A stretch of 57,222 bases of DNA from DYMC01 sp035406705 (GCA_964426675.1 CAYRRM010000016.1:1-57222); one strand, 5' to 3'; shown: positions 45,265 through 55,030, counted from the stretch's first letter. Notes: generated by a model not told the origin, from the letters alone. Program-made: numbers and translations.

Positions 45265-47139
45265 TTAAGTTTTTTCCGTAGAATGAGGATGTTCATCTTT
45301 TCTTTTTCTGAGGAATATATGGATTAGTGCAATATCTGCATGTGATACTCCATCTATTCTTGAGGCTTGCGCCAGAGTTGTAGGTCGAATTTTTTCAAGC
45401 TTTGTTCTTGCCTCATTGGAAAGACCTTTTATTAGTGAAAAGTTAAAGTCCTGTGGAATTTTAGTGTTTTCATGTTTTTTCAATCTTTCAACTTCTTTTT
45501 TTTCGATTTCGATGTAACCTTCGTAATGGATAGTTATAATAATTTGTTCAAGTATTTTCTGGCTTAATTTATCATTTTCTAAGTTTAATGCATTTCTTAA
45601 TAAATCATGTGGAATTTTTTGTATGTTCCCCTGACTTTTTAATATAATTTCACGGATTTTTTTTGTTTTTTGATCGTTTCTTTTGAGGATTTCTAAAGTT
45701 TCGTTTAATTTTTTTTCATATGCTTCAAATTCTGCGAATTTTGAATAAGACAGCAAAGAGTTTTGATATGCAAATCTGCAGAGTCTTAAATCCGCATTGT
45801 CCTGCCTGATACTGAGTCTAAACTCAGCTCTGCTTGTGAATAATCTGTATGGTTCAACTATTTCTTTTGTGACAAGGTCATCAATCATTACTCCGATGTA
45901 GGAACTATCTCTTGATAGTTCTATTGGAGATTGATTTGCTGCGAATTTTGCGGCATTCATTCCTGCGATAATTCCTTGCCCCCCAGCTTCTTCGTAACCA
46001 CTTGTTCCATTGATTTGCCCTGCGACAAAGAGATTTTCCCACTTTTTTACCTGCAATGTTCTGAGGATTTGTTCTGGAGGCAGGAAATCATACTCTATGG
46101 CATATGCGAACCTGGATATTACAGCGTTTTCAAGTCCTGGAAGCGTATGAATCATCTCTATTTGATTTTCCACGGGGAAACTTGTTGAAATTCCATTAAG
46201 GTAATATTCTTCGGTATATTCTCCTTCTGGTTCAAGGAAAATGTTATGAGTTTCGTGGTGGGGAAATTTCATGATTTTATCTTCAAATGATGGACAATAT
46301 CTTGTTCCTATCCCTTTTATTTTTCCTGAATACAGAGGGGATTTTGAAATATTTCTGATAATTATTTCAGATGTTTTTTTATTTGATCTGGTAGTATAAC
46401 AAGGCAAATTTTTTCTTTGAGCCTTTGGGAATGCATCATTTGGCGAAAAATGACTGAAAAGAGAATCGATATTTTCTGCATCCTGCTTGGGGAGAATGGA
46501 AAAATTAATGGTTTTTGCCAATATTCGAGGTGGTGTGCCAGTTTTAAGTCTACTCAAATTTAGTCCCAACTGCTTTGATAAAGCTATCGGTAACAAATCC
46601 GAGGAAAAGTCGCCAGCCCTACCTCCATGGAAATTAACATCACCATAGTGGAGTTGACCTGACATGAAGGTGCCTGGACATAGAACTAAAGCTTTGAAAT
46701 ATATTTTTTCTCCAAACTGGTTTTTTAGCCCGGTTAATTTTCCTTTTTCTATTATGAATTCAGTAAGTTCGCATTGTTTTATATCGAGATTTGGGCATAT
46801 TTCGAGTTCTCTTTTCATTGCTCTCTGATAACACACTTTATCGCATTGAGCTCGTGGGCTCCATACGGCTGGCCCTTTTTTTTTATTTAAAATTCTAAAT
46901 TGTATAGCTGCCGCATCTGCTACTTTACCCTGTAAGCCTCCGAGGGCGTCTATTTCCCTGGTAACCTGGCCCTTTGCTATTCCTCCTATGGCAGGATTGC
47001 AACTCATCTGAGCTATATGGTCCATATTCATAGTTATAAGGAGGGTTTTGGCTCCAATTCTTGCGGCTGCATGTGCAGCTTCACAACCGGCGTGTCCTCC
47101 TCCCACAACAATGACATCATATATGTGTTCTTTTTTCAT
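45265..47139 (-). CDS. mnmG: tRNA uridine-5-carboxymethylaminomethyl modification enzyme MnmG (GidA)
   Basis: An FAD enzyme that with MnmE modifies wobble U34 of tRNAs. FAD site VIVVGGGHAGCEAAHAA; MSCNPAIGGIAKG and DALGG; FHGGRAGDFSS; CPSFEDK; the C-terminal part with SGYEEAGGQGIIAGMNAA. 624 aa is the full length. No MnmE in the window. Diverges from the 47233 gene with 93 bases between. Confidence 0.97.
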   Translation of the reverse strand: MKKEHIYDVIVVGGGHAGCEAAHAAARIGAKTLLITMNMDHIAQMSCNPAIGGIAKGQVTREIDALGGLQGKVADAAAIQFRILNKKKGPAVWSPRAQCDKVCYQRAMKRELEICPNLDIKQCELTEFIIEKGKLTGLKNQFGEKIYFKALVLCPGTFMSGQLHYGDVNFHGGRAGDFSSDLLPIALSKQLGLNLSRLKTGTPPRILAKTINFSILPKQDAENIDSLFSHFSPNDAFPKAQRKNLPCYTTRSNKKTSEIIIRNISKSPLYSGKIKGIGTRYCPSFEDKIMKFPHHETHNIFLEPEGEYTEEYYLNGISTSFPVENQIEMIHTLPGLENAVISRFAYAIEYDFLPPEQILRTLQVKKWENLFVAGQINGTSGYEEAGGQGIIAGMNAAKFAANQSPIELSRDSSYIGVMIDDLVTKEIVEPYRLFTSRAEFRLSIRQDNADLRLCRFAYQNSLLSYSKFAEFEAYEKKLNETLEILKRNDQKTKKIREIILKSQGNIQKIPHDLLRNALNLENDKLSQKILEQIIITIHYEGYIEIEKKEVERLKKHENTKIPQDFNFSLIKGLSNEARTKLEKIRPTTLAQASRIDGVSHADIALIHIFLRKRKDEHPHSTEKT

Positions 47140-47165
47140 CTTTATTGTTAAATGGAATTTTTTCT

Positions 47166-47193
47166 TTGAATAAAACTAAAAAGGCATTAAAAT
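47166..47193 (+). promoter_or_regulatory. Promoter candidate for the TPR-like gene
   Basis: TTGAAT (47166-47171), 16-base spacer, TAAAAT (47188-47193). The expected start site is near 47200, which leaves room for the GGAG at 47219-47222 and favours the ATG at 47233 over the one at 47203. Confidence 0.45.
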
Positions 47194-47232
47194 ACAGCAA
47201 AAATGAGTAAAATAAAATGGAGTTATTATAAA

Positions 47233-47868
47233 ATGGCCAAGCATAATGATGAAAACTTAATTGAATCAACTTATGAAGAGTTGACTGAATTTGAAAATTT
47301 TTTTGTGAATAATTGGAAAACGATAATTGTTTGTGGAGGGCTTATCGTTGTGCTTGTAGTATTAGGCCTTCAATCGAAAAGCTTATATGAAAAATATAAT
47401 TTAAAAGCTGCTTCTGTTTTATCGTCTGCGGAAACAGTAGAGGAAATAGAATCTGCTTTAAAGAAATATCCTTATCATAAGACAGCTGATTTTGCGAGAT
47501 TACGGTTGGCTGCCCTTTATTTTTCAAATCAAAATTATGATAAATCGCTTGCTTTATTAGAAATCATTTTTAAAAAGGCTAAAGTTCCTGCCCTTTCAGC
47601 TCAAGCTGCTTTAAATTATGCTACTGTATTGGCAGAGACTGGAAAATTAGCAGAATCTGCTGAAAAATATTCAGAAATAGCTCAAAATAAGAAATATCCT
47701 TTTGAGTTTAGACTCAGAGCCAGGATTTCCGGAGCTATATTATATAATAAGCTCGGAAAAAATTCTCTTGCCAAAAATTTGCTTGACTTAGACACAGAAG
47801 AAGAACGCAATCAAGCACGAAACCATACAGAATATCAAAAAATTTATAATTTACTCTCATCCATATAG
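47233..47868 (+). CDS. Membrane-anchored TPR-like protein (YfgM-type layout)
   Basis: One membrane helix (about 29-45, TIIVCGGLIVVLVVLGL) near the N-terminus, then tetratricopeptide-like helix pairs (ESALKKYPYHKTADFARLRLAALYF, YDKSLALLEIIF, ALNYATVLAETGKLAESAEKYSEIA). This resembles the YfgM/TPR_21 layout. The open frame begins with an ATG at 47203, but I chose 47233 (MAKHNDEN) because of the GGAG 10 bases upstream and the promoter position. Periplasmic TPR domain inferred. Confidence 0.8.
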   Translation: MAKHNDENLIESTYEELTEFENFFVNNWKTIIVCGGLIVVLVVLGLQSKSLYEKYNLKAASVLSSAETVEEIESALKKYPYHKTADFARLRLAALYFSNQNYDKSLALLEIIFKKAKVPALSAQAALNYATVLAETGKLAESAEKYSEIAQNKKYPFEFRLRARISGAILYNKLGKNSLAKNLLDLDTEEERNQARNHTEYQKIYNLLSSI

Positions 47869-48010
47869 TTTACCTTTTTTTATAAAAAATCTTTTTCTTT
47901 TAGCTGTTGCTACAGATTTTGTAAGGGATTAATTTTTTTGAAGACTTAGCGTTTTTGTCTTGATTTTTATTTTTTTGCATGTACTCTCAATCCCCAAAAA
48001 AAAACTATAT

Positions 48011-48418
48011 ATGATAAAGCTGATTATAATTATTCAATGTGATATTACTCTCCAGCGGTGTCCTGGTTTTTTCTGTAATAGGGCATTCGTTAATAAGACT
48101 GGCGGTTTTGAGAAGATTAATTACGATAAAAATACTCTTAAGATTTCGATGTCATGTGGGGGATGTTGTGGAAAAGCAATCCACAGAAAACTTTCTCATC
48201 TAATCAAGGTTGCGAAAAAGTTCGATAATATTGAAAAGAATGAAATCTTAGTAAAATTAGCATCATGTATTACGAAAGATAACTATCATGGGCCAAAATG
48301 CCCAACACTAAACTATATCTTGAAATTAATCGAAAAACTTGGACTTGAATATAGTTTTGATACTCATATTTCAAAAAAAGCCGAAGAGCAAAGACAGAAA
48401 GGTCTATACGAAAAATAA
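48011..48418 (+). CDS. CGGC-domain metal-binding protein
   Basis: Matches the CGGC domain family: an N-terminal beta strand IKLIIIIQCDITLQRCPG, a central ISMSCGGCCGKAI with the name-giving CGGC, and LASCITKDNYHGPKCPTLNYI. Such proteins are found in anaerobes and are thought to bind metal; no activity is established to my knowledge. The open frame starts at a TTG at 47960, but the ATG at 48011 gives the usual family N-terminus. No clear SD is seen. Confidence 0.82.
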   Translation: MIKLIIIIQCDITLQRCPGFFCNRAFVNKTGGFEKINYDKNTLKISMSCGGCCGKAIHRKLSHLIKVAKKFDNIEKNEILVKLASCITKDNYHGPKCPTLNYILKLIEKLGLEYSFDTHISKKAEEQRQKGLYEK

Positions 48419-48660
48419 TTTTTATAGAAGCAGTTGTAGGGTTTAAGTTCCTTCTTCTTATGATGTTGCTGAAACTATAATAATGAAATTTTCAAATTTG
48501 TACTTTTTCAAATGCAAATAAAAAATATTTTTATGGATTCTCCCCGGATTTTCCTAAAATGCTCTTCTATTAGCCTAAGTTATAAAAGGTAATTGCGATC
48601 AATTTTTGGGAACCTGAGTACTTTCTTTTTAAGTAAGTATTAGAAAAGCAAGGTTTAAGT

Positions 48661-49860
48661 TCAGATTTTACTTTCATCATATTTAGGAGTTCCTCCAACA
48701 CCAAAAATTTCTCTCTTCAATTTTAAATAATATTTATAATTCTCGAGTTTTACATCGGCTTGAACTCTATGGTCTATTCCCGGTATGAATCCTCCTTCTT
48801 CAAATATTGGCTTAAGTCTATGAAATTCCTTTTTTATTGCTTCCTTTCCTTCAAGGAGTTTCATTTTACAAAAACCTCCTTGTAAGAGGATGTCTGGATG
48901 TTTTTTACGGAGCTGAACAGGATCACTGCCACCATGTACTTCGACAGGGAACATACAATTTACCCCCCCTTCAATGAAACAATCTGTAATCGGAGTAATA
49001 TTTCCATCACAATCTATCCATGATACAATACAACCATGTTTTTTCAGTAAATCACTAATTCTCTTGTATCTTGGAGTGACTACATTTCTCATAAATTCTA
49101 CTCCTACAATAGGCCCTGAATTGAAACATATATCTTCCCATCCACAGGCAAAATCGAATTCCACATCTTTTAATACATAGCTCAAACATTCCAGGACAAG
49201 ATTACAGAGAGTTTCAACCATCTCTTCGAGTAGATCAGGATCGTCATAAACCATAAGCGCAATATTTTCAAAGCCAATCCAATTTCTTAGTATTCCAATC
49301 ATTGAACCTCTTGGAACTGCGAGGACATAATCCCTCTTTGAATATGCCTTCGCAAGTTCATCCCAATTTTCTGGAATTCTGGACCTGTCAAATTTAAGCC
49401 TTTCTTTGTATTCATCCCAACTTTTTCTATCTTTCAATGCAAATTCAATATAGTGCGGTATTGATTTGTCTCCTTTTTTGTTTATTTGAGCTATACAGCC
49501 AGAGCCAGCATCACGATAGGTTATAATTTCATCATCTTCACTTATAACTTTATATCCAAAATCAGGTTTTAGCCCCATTAAATTTATTGGAGCAGTACAC
49601 CAATTTTCTATTCCAAAATATTCGTATGCACTTGCTTCATCACAAACTTCTTCAGGCAATCCTTCCTTATGCCAGTTTTTAAGAGTGGATTCCCAATAGC
49701 CAAATTCAAAATTTGGGACGCAATTTACTTTTTGAAAGAACATAGTTCTGCGCCAGCGCTCTCGAAGAGTAATTTTTTCTGATTCTGAAGCATTTTTTAC
49801 TTTTAAATTTTGAAGATCTATTTTTTTCTCAAGTTCCTTCATCATTTCTTCAGCTTCCAT
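48661..49860 (-). CDS. Uroporphyrinogen-decarboxylase-like protein
   Basis: The URO-D barrel superfamily, which includes uroporphyrinogen decarboxylase and corrinoid methyltransferases (MtbA/CmuA). The N-terminal RERWRRTMFFQKVNCVPNFEFGYW, SWIDCDGNITPITDCFIEGGVNCMFPVE and ILLQGGFCKMKLLEG follow the large subgroup common in Lentisphaerae and Planctomycetes, whose members are probably not heme enzymes. 399 aa. A good SD (AGAGAGG) precedes the ATG, which diverges from an araC gene 73 bases away. A methyl-transfer or sugar-related role is inferred. Confidence 0.87.
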   Translation of the reverse strand: MEAEEMMKELEKKIDLQNLKVKNASESEKITLRERWRRTMFFQKVNCVPNFEFGYWESTLKNWHKEGLPEEVCDEASAYEYFGIENWCTAPINLMGLKPDFGYKVISEDDEIITYRDAGSGCIAQINKKGDKSIPHYIEFALKDRKSWDEYKERLKFDRSRIPENWDELAKAYSKRDYVLAVPRGSMIGILRNWIGFENIALMVYDDPDLLEEMVETLCNLVLECLSYVLKDVEFDFACGWEDICFNSGPIVGVEFMRNVVTPRYKRISDLLKKHGCIVSWIDCDGNITPITDCFIEGGVNCMFPVEVHGGSDPVQLRKKHPDILLQGGFCKMKLLEGKEAIKKEFHRLKPIFEEGGFIPGIDHRVQADVKLENYKYYLKLKREIFGVGGTPKYDESKI

Positions 49861-49892
49861 AATAATCCTCTCTTTTTATTTTTATAATATAA

Positions 49893-49921
49893 ACTATAGT
49901 AATATGAATTAAAAAAATCAA
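49893..49921 (-). promoter_or_regulatory. Promoter candidate for the UROD-like gene
   Basis: Reading leftward: TTGATT (49921-49916), 17-base spacer, TATAGT (49898-49893), then about 32 bases to the start codon, with the SD between. The AraC-type regulator starts just to the right, so its operator may overlap. Confidence 0.5.
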
Positions 49922-49933
49922 ACGAAGTAAAGT

Positions 49934-50758
49934 ATGAAAAATATGGATAAAAGTAATATAAAAACGAAGATAAGTCCTGAGGATTCGAAGCCTATAGTGA
50001 TTTATTCAAACTATATAACAGTTCCAATTAATAAGAGCTGGCCGGCTCATAATATAAATGACCTTGAACTTGTCTTTGTTTTGAATGGTATATTTTCAGC
50101 AAGGGATAAGGATCATTCTAAAACAATTTTATATCCAGGGGATATACTTTTAATACGTCCTGGAATTCCTTGTGATTTACTTCAAGAAAAGTATGGTAAT
50201 CCGAGTCTAATATCGTGTATTCATTTTGAACTCTTACCAGACAAGAAATGGATCAATGGCTCCTATGAGATTGCTCCATCGGAGCCGTGGGTGATAAATA
50301 GCAAAGGAGATGTTTTTTTGATAGAACTTTTTCGGCGCTGTACTGCTGAATTTAATTCTTTTTCTCGATATAGGGAGGAATTGTTATCACTTATGTTTAA
50401 ACAGATCTGGTTAACAATTATGAGGATACACGCTTTTGGTATGGAACAATCTAATTCACGTATAAGTGCGATGCTTGAATTTATCAGGCGTAATATTAAT
50501 AAAAATATAAATCGTGCAGAAATCGCTAGAGAATTCAAGTTAACCCCTCAATATGTAAACTACATATTTAAGAGGGAGTTCGGTTTATCACCATCTAAGG
50601 TAATAATGCGAGAAAAAATTCATGCAGCGGCAGAAATGCTTTCCAGAGGCAGATATAATATTTCTGAAGTCGCCTGGCATTTTGGTTTTTCTGATCCTCT
50701 ATATTTTTCAAGAGTTTTCAGGAAAATTACTGGTAGTCCCCCATCAAAATTCAAATAA
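49934..50758 (+). CDS. AraC-family transcriptional regulator
   Basis: The N-terminal part (about 20-120) looks like a cupin ligand domain (HNINDLELVFVLNGIFSARDK, DILLIRPGIPCDLL). The C-terminal 100 residues hold two helix-turn-helix motifs: INRAEIAREFKLTPQYVNYIFKREFG and YNISEVAWHFGFSDPLYFSRVFRKITGSPPSKFK, the AraC signature. Divergent from the UROD-like gene, which it probably controls in response to a sugar or similar ligand; inferred. Confidence 0.93.
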   Translation: MKNMDKSNIKTKISPEDSKPIVIYSNYITVPINKSWPAHNINDLELVFVLNGIFSARDKDHSKTILYPGDILLIRPGIPCDLLQEKYGNPSLISCIHFELLPDKKWINGSYEIAPSEPWVINSKGDVFLIELFRRCTAEFNSFSRYREELLSLMFKQIWLTIMRIHAFGMEQSNSRISAMLEFIRRNINKNINRAEIAREFKLTPQYVNYIFKREFGLSPSKVIMREKIHAAAEMLSRGRYNISEVAWHFGFSDPLYFSRVFRKITGSPPSKFK

Positions 50759-51062
50759 ACATTTAACCTGTTTATTTCATTAAAAATGCAAAAAGCACAG
50801 ATATCTTTTAGAGGTAAAATTATATCACAAATTGTGATATTTGATTTTTTCGTATTTTTGCCCGAAAAGCGAAGGTATTGTATCCCAACTTCGGTACCTT
50901 CAACCTGCAGCGTAGTATAACTGCATCTCATTGCTATGGCACACTGTTTTTTAGGTTTAATGTGTAGATAAAAAAGACATGAAAATTGCTATAGCTAAAT
51001 CAAAGCATACAATATTAGGTGGTCTCTGTAAAATATCGGGAAATCAAATGTTTTATATACTA
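50759..51062. other. Convergent gap with several inverted repeats
   Basis: 304 bases between two convergent genes. It holds the perfect 19-bp inverted repeat at 50822-50840 and further IRs at 50870-50901 (CGAAG...CTTCG and GAAGGTA...TACCTTC). No ORF or tRNA seen. Confidence 0.45.
50822..50840. repeat. Perfect inverted repeat, arms ATATCACAA / TTGTGATAT
   Basis: Nine-base arms with a single central A. It could be an operator or part of a bidirectional terminator; it has no T-tail. The 12-mer ATCACAATTTGT of its minus strand recurs near 53515 upstream of hisB. Confidence 0.5.
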
Positions 51063-51407
51063 TCAGGAAGATTTGTTTTTCTTCGCTTTTATCAATTGTA
51101 TTATTTCTCTAACAAAAGCGCATTCGCATTTTGCTGGGCACGGACGTAATTCCGACCGATTCAGGCAATATTTGGGGCATTCATTAGAGCCCCTTTTATT
51201 TTTCTGAAATATTTCTCCGTTATATAAATCTTTAAATAAATCCACTTCTAATGCTAATGTTGTACCGCAGTAATGGTTAAAAAGGAAAAGGCCGGCTTCA
51301 AGATGCTCAAAATGTGCCTGATAACCTATTATTTCAATTCGTTTATCGTTAATAAATTGATTTCGGTTTTTCCAATGAGAATTGCATTTAGGACATTTTT
51401 TAAACAT
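51063..51407 (-). CDS. Cys-rich conserved protein of unknown function
   Basis: 114 aa with nine Cys after an N-terminal CPKCNSHW zinc-knuckle-like start, a middle FLFNHYCGTTLALEVDLFKDLY, and a dense NECPKYCLNRSELRPCPAKCECAFVREI. I have an impression of a family seen in anaerobes, with no function known to me; metal or Fe-S binding is likely. It starts 1 base after the serS stop, so it is co-transcribed with serS. Confidence 0.72.
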   Translation of the reverse strand: MFKKCPKCNSHWKNRNQFINDKRIEIIGYQAHFEHLEAGLFLFNHYCGTTLALEVDLFKDLYNGEIFQKNKRGSNECPKYCLNRSELRPCPAKCECAFVREIIQLIKAKKNKSS

Positions 51408-51408
51408 A

Positions 51409-52656
51409 TTATTCCTTTGTTATTCTATCAAAATCAGTGAAAGGTTTTAAAACCTCAGGTATATTTACAGAGCCATCTTCATTCTGAAAATTTTCGAGGA
51501 TAGCGATAATAAAACGATCTGTTGCAGCAGTTGCGCTGATTGTGTGAACAAATCCCTTTTCTCCATTTTCATTTTTATATCTTATATTTAACCTTCTTGA
51601 TTGAAATTCAGTAAGGTTTGTATTAGAGGTAACTTCTCTATATCCTCCAAAACCCGGGAACCATGCCTCAACATCATATTTCCGATATCCAGGGGCTCCC
51701 ATATCACCGGCACATACGTCAACAACTCTATATGGGATTCTAAGTTGCTGTAAGAAGTATTCCTCATTTTCCAAACAAAACTTGTGATATTTTTCAGAGT
51801 CTTCTGGCAGACAGATGACTATTTGTTCAACTTTATGAAATTGATGAACTCTAAAAATTCCTCTTGATGCTTTACCATAACTGCCAGCTTCAGTTCTAAA
51901 ACATGGCGTAAACGAGGTGAACATTAAAGGTAACGACGACGATGGTATTATTTCGTTTGCGCGATAACCTACAAGAGTCTGTTCAGATGTCCCAATCAAT
52001 GCAAGATCTTCGTTTTGAATTTTATAAATTTGATCTTCAAAAAATGGCAAATAGCCGGTTCCATAGAGAGTTTCTAACTTTGCAACACACGGCGTAAAAA
52101 AGGATATGAATCCCCTTTTTATTAATTCTTTTTGTACCCAGTAAAACAGAGCTGAACATAATTCAGCCCCTTTACCTTTCCAGTAGTAAAATCCCGATTG
52201 AGCAACTTTTACTCCCCTTTCTGTGTCAATTATATCTAAGTATTCACCTATCTCGACATGATCTCGTGGTTTAAAAGTAAACGATGGTAGTTCACCGTAT
52301 TTGCGAATTTCGCAATTATCTTTGTCAGTTTTCCCATCTGGAGTTTGTTCTGACAAGATATTGGGGATTCTTTTTAATTTTTCATTTAGTTCTTTTTCAA
52401 CATGAACTAATTTTTTTTCTTCTATACTGAGTTTTTCTTTTAACTCTTTTACTTTTATTCTTGCATCAGGATTTGTTTTACATTCAGCACTTAAGCGATT
52501 TCTTTCAGACCTGATACGTTCAACATTTTTAAGGATTTCCCTGTAGATAGAATCGAGATTTATGGAGTCATCAATGATCTTTTCATCAATTCCCCTTCTT
52601 TGACATGAAGTTCTTAATAGTTGTGGATTTTCTCTTAATACTTTTATATCAATCAT
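51409..52656 (-). CDS. serS: Serine-tRNA ligase
   Basis: Class II aminoacyl-tRNA synthetase. The N-terminal coiled-coil arm (about 30-100) binds the tRNA-Ser long arm. The catalytic part shows FFTPCVAKLETLYGTGYLPFF, motif 2 FRTEAGSYGKASRGIFRVHQFHKVEQ and motif 3 near the C-terminus (TVSATAATDRFIIAILEN-like, here HTISATAATDRFIIAIL). 415 aa. The gene follows hisB by 12 bases and precedes the Cys-rich gene by 1 base. Confidence 0.96.
   Translation of the reverse strand: MIDIKVLRENPQLLRTSCQRRGIDEKIIDDSINLDSIYREILKNVERIRSERNRLSAECKTNPDARIKVKELKEKLSIEEKKLVHVEKELNEKLKRIPNILSEQTPDGKTDKDNCEIRKYGELPSFTFKPRDHVEIGEYLDIIDTERGVKVAQSGFYYWKGKGAELCSALFYWVQKELIKRGFISFFTPCVAKLETLYGTGYLPFFEDQIYKIQNEDLALIGTSEQTLVGYRANEIIPSSSLPLMFTSFTPCFRTEAGSYGKASRGIFRVHQFHKVEQIVICLPEDSEKYHKFCLENEEYFLQQLRIPYRVVDVCAGDMGAPGYRKYDVEAWFPGFGGYREVTSNTNLTEFQSRRLNIRYKNENGEKGFVHTISATAATDRFIIAILENFQNEDGSVNIPEVLKPFTDFDRITKE
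52302..52314. repeat. Palindrome TGCGANNNTCGCA, site 15
   Basis: TGCGAATTTCGCA inside serS; codes CEIR, the second codon frame. Confidence 0.85.
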
Positions 52657-52668
52657 TTTTTCCCCTTT

Positions 52669-53268
52669 TTATAATAAACCTTTTGTTGATGGTAAATCGT
52701 CTGAATGATAATTTTTCATCGTTGCTATGTGCAAAGATTTTGCGAAAGATTTAAATATTGCTTCCACTATGTGGTGGCTTTCTTCACCATATAGCATTTT
52801 TATATGTAAAGTAATGCCGGCATTCATTGAAACGGCATAAAAAAATTCATGAAAAAGACGGGTCGAAATTCCATTAATATTTTCAGAAGGTATTTTTACA
52901 TCATATTTAAGGTAAGAGCGTCCGGAAATATCAATTGAAGTCAAGACTAAAGCTTCATCCATTGGCAAGACAAAAAAACCATACCTCTTTATACCTCTTT
53001 TGTCTTTTAATGCATTTTTTATTGCATCTCCAAGTACTATTCCCACGTCCTCTATAGTATGATGATAATCTACGCTAATATCCCCTCGTGCCTTTACTGA
53101 AAGATCAAAATCTCCATGTTTTGAGAAGAGTTCCAGCATATGGTCTAGAAAAGGGATTCCTGTATCAATATCAGCTTTTCCATTACCATCAATGTTAATT
53201 CTGATATAAATATCAGTCTCCTTTGTTTTTCGGGAAACCTCTGCAATTCTGTTTTGATTTTTCTTCAT
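52669..53268 (-). CDS. hisB: Imidazoleglycerol-phosphate dehydratase
   Basis: Sixth step of histidine synthesis. The family's HH motifs are present: DYHHTIEDVGI and ESHHIVEAIFK, the Mn-binding His clusters, with DTGIPFLDHMLELFSKHG near the N-terminus. 199 aa is the monofunctional type. No other his gene in the window. A 439-base gap upstream. Confidence 0.96.
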   Translation of the reverse strand: MKKNQNRIAEVSRKTKETDIYIRINIDGNGKADIDTGIPFLDHMLELFSKHGDFDLSVKARGDISVDYHHTIEDVGIVLGDAIKNALKDKRGIKRYGFFVLPMDEALVLTSIDISGRSYLKYDVKIPSENINGISTRLFHEFFYAVSMNAGITLHIKMLYGEESHHIVEAIFKSFAKSLHIATMKNYHSDDLPSTKGLL

Positions 53269-53707
53269 GCTTTACCTTTAAATTTTATATATACTAAATT
53301 GCTTAATATACTCTTTCACAGAGCACTTGGCAAGAAGCCAAAAAAGAGGAAAAGAGCTCTCTCTTAATACTTTTTTGATTTTATATTTATTTCATTTATC
53401 TTTTTTATTTATTTCAATATGTTTTTAAAGTTATTATTGGCTCATTTACCTTATGAAAAAAAAATGCGAAAACCTACAGATATATTTTTTAGAGCTATTA
53501 TGATTTTTCAGGAAAATCACAATTTGTAACAGTTTGTTTTTTTCGCATTTTTTCATCAGAAAAGCGAAAATGTTATGTTTCAGTTTCGTTAATCCTCAAC
53601 TTGTATTATGGTAAATGGGTCTCGGCTCTTACTACTGAAGTACGTTGCTTTGTGAAATATGCAAGAAAAGTTTCTTAAAATAATCTCTAAAATTAGAAAA
53701 AGTGGTA
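53269..53707. other. Upstream region of hisB, no gene
   Basis: 439 AT-rich bases between the end of proB and hisB, both leftward. It holds TTTCGCA and GCGAAAA arms with a wide gap (about 53541-53571) and the ATCACAATTTGT element that also occurs in the 50822 repeat. No tRNA or ORF seen; promoter expected here but not pinned. Confidence 0.45.
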
Positions 53708-54832
53708 TTATATTAGAGTGAGATTGTCTTTATGAACTATTTCATCATCTCCAATATAACCGAGTATCGAATAGATTTCTGAACTCTTTTTTCCCAGAAT
53801 AGATAAGAGCTCTTTTGAATTATAGTTCACAAGCCCTCTTGCAAATACATCGCCATTAATGGAACAAATATCAATGGTATCTCCTGTCTCAAAATTCCCT
53901 GATATTTTCTTGATTCCTGAAGGCAGGAGACTTTTATTTTTTTCTTTTATTGCTTTGACAGCTCCATCATCAACGTATAGCTTCCCTTTTGATTTAGAAA
54001 AGAAACCGAGCCATCTTTTTTTGGAGTTAATCTGTTTTTTGGATGGGACGAAAAGAGTTCCTTCTTCTTCCAAAGAAAAAATCTTCTGAATTATATTAGG
54101 GGTTTTTCCATTTGCAATTAATAACGGTTCTCCAGATGCTGTCACTATTTGAGCTGCCTTGATTTTTGTGGACATTCCACCTATAGAAACATCCTTGTCA
54201 TTTGTATCACTTGCAAGTCCCTTTATAGATGAATCTATCTTCCTTACAATAGGTATTAATTTGCCATCTGAATTAAGAGAAGACATTAACCCATCTACAG
54301 TAGTCAGAATTATAGTTAAATCAGCCCTGGTCATAACGGCAATTAAAGCTGCGAGGCTATCATTATCTCCAAATTTAAGCTCATCTACAGAGACGCTGTC
54401 ATTTTCATTTATAATTGGAAGAATCTCCATTTTTAAAAGCGCATTAAGGCAATTCATAACATTTAAATGCCTCTGGCGGTTATTCAGATCATCTGAGCCA
54501 AGCAGAATCTGTGCACAATGAAATCCAAAATTTCCAGCCTCTTTTTCATATAGAGACATCAGTTTGCTTTGACCGATTGCAGCTAAAGCTTGAATTTTTG
54601 ATAATTCGTTTGGACGCTTTATTAAGTTAAGTGTTTTCATTCCTAATCCAACAGCGCCGGATGAGACAAGAATAATTTCTTTTTTTTGGGATTTTAGATA
54701 GGCTATTTGTGAGATAATTTGTGAAACTACAAATGTGTCTGTGAGTAGTCTTGTTCCTACTTTGATTACAATTTTTTTCGCTTCTTCGATAAATATTTTT
54801 CTCAATGCAAAATCACTTTTATCAGAATACAT
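53708..54832 (-). CDS. proB: Glutamate 5-kinase
   Basis: First step of proline synthesis. Amino-acid-kinase fold: IVIKVGTRLLTD near the N-terminus, VSSGAVGLGMKTL, QALAAIGQSKLM, INENDSVSVDELKFGDNDSLAA, and a C-terminal PUA domain (about 285-365). 374 aa. The second gene proA is not adjacent. Confidence 0.95.
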   Translation of the reverse strand: MYSDKSDFALRKIFIEEAKKIVIKVGTRLLTDTFVVSQIISQIAYLKSQKKEIILVSSGAVGLGMKTLNLIKRPNELSKIQALAAIGQSKLMSLYEKEAGNFGFHCAQILLGSDDLNNRQRHLNVMNCLNALLKMEILPIINENDSVSVDELKFGDNDSLAALIAVMTRADLTIILTTVDGLMSSLNSDGKLIPIVRKIDSSIKGLASDTNDKDVSIGGMSTKIKAAQIVTASGEPLLIANGKTPNIIQKIFSLEEEGTLFVPSKKQINSKKRWLGFFSKSKGKLYVDDGAVKAIKEKNKSLLPSGIKKISGNFETGDTIDICSINGDVFARGLVNYNSKELLSILGKKSSEIYSILGYIGDDEIVHKDNLTLI

Positions 54833-55030
54833 ATATATTGCCTTAGAATTAAATTCAAAAAAATATAAATTATACTCTTTAAATATTAATTCAAAAAAAA
54901 CTTTTTACTGAAATGAAGTTCACTTTTTTTGCCCTGCAAAATGAAATAAGTTAAAATATGATAAATCTATACAAAGAATATATTAATTTTTTTTTCCGCA
55001 TTATTGTTTTTTTTATTTCTTTTCCTGTTC

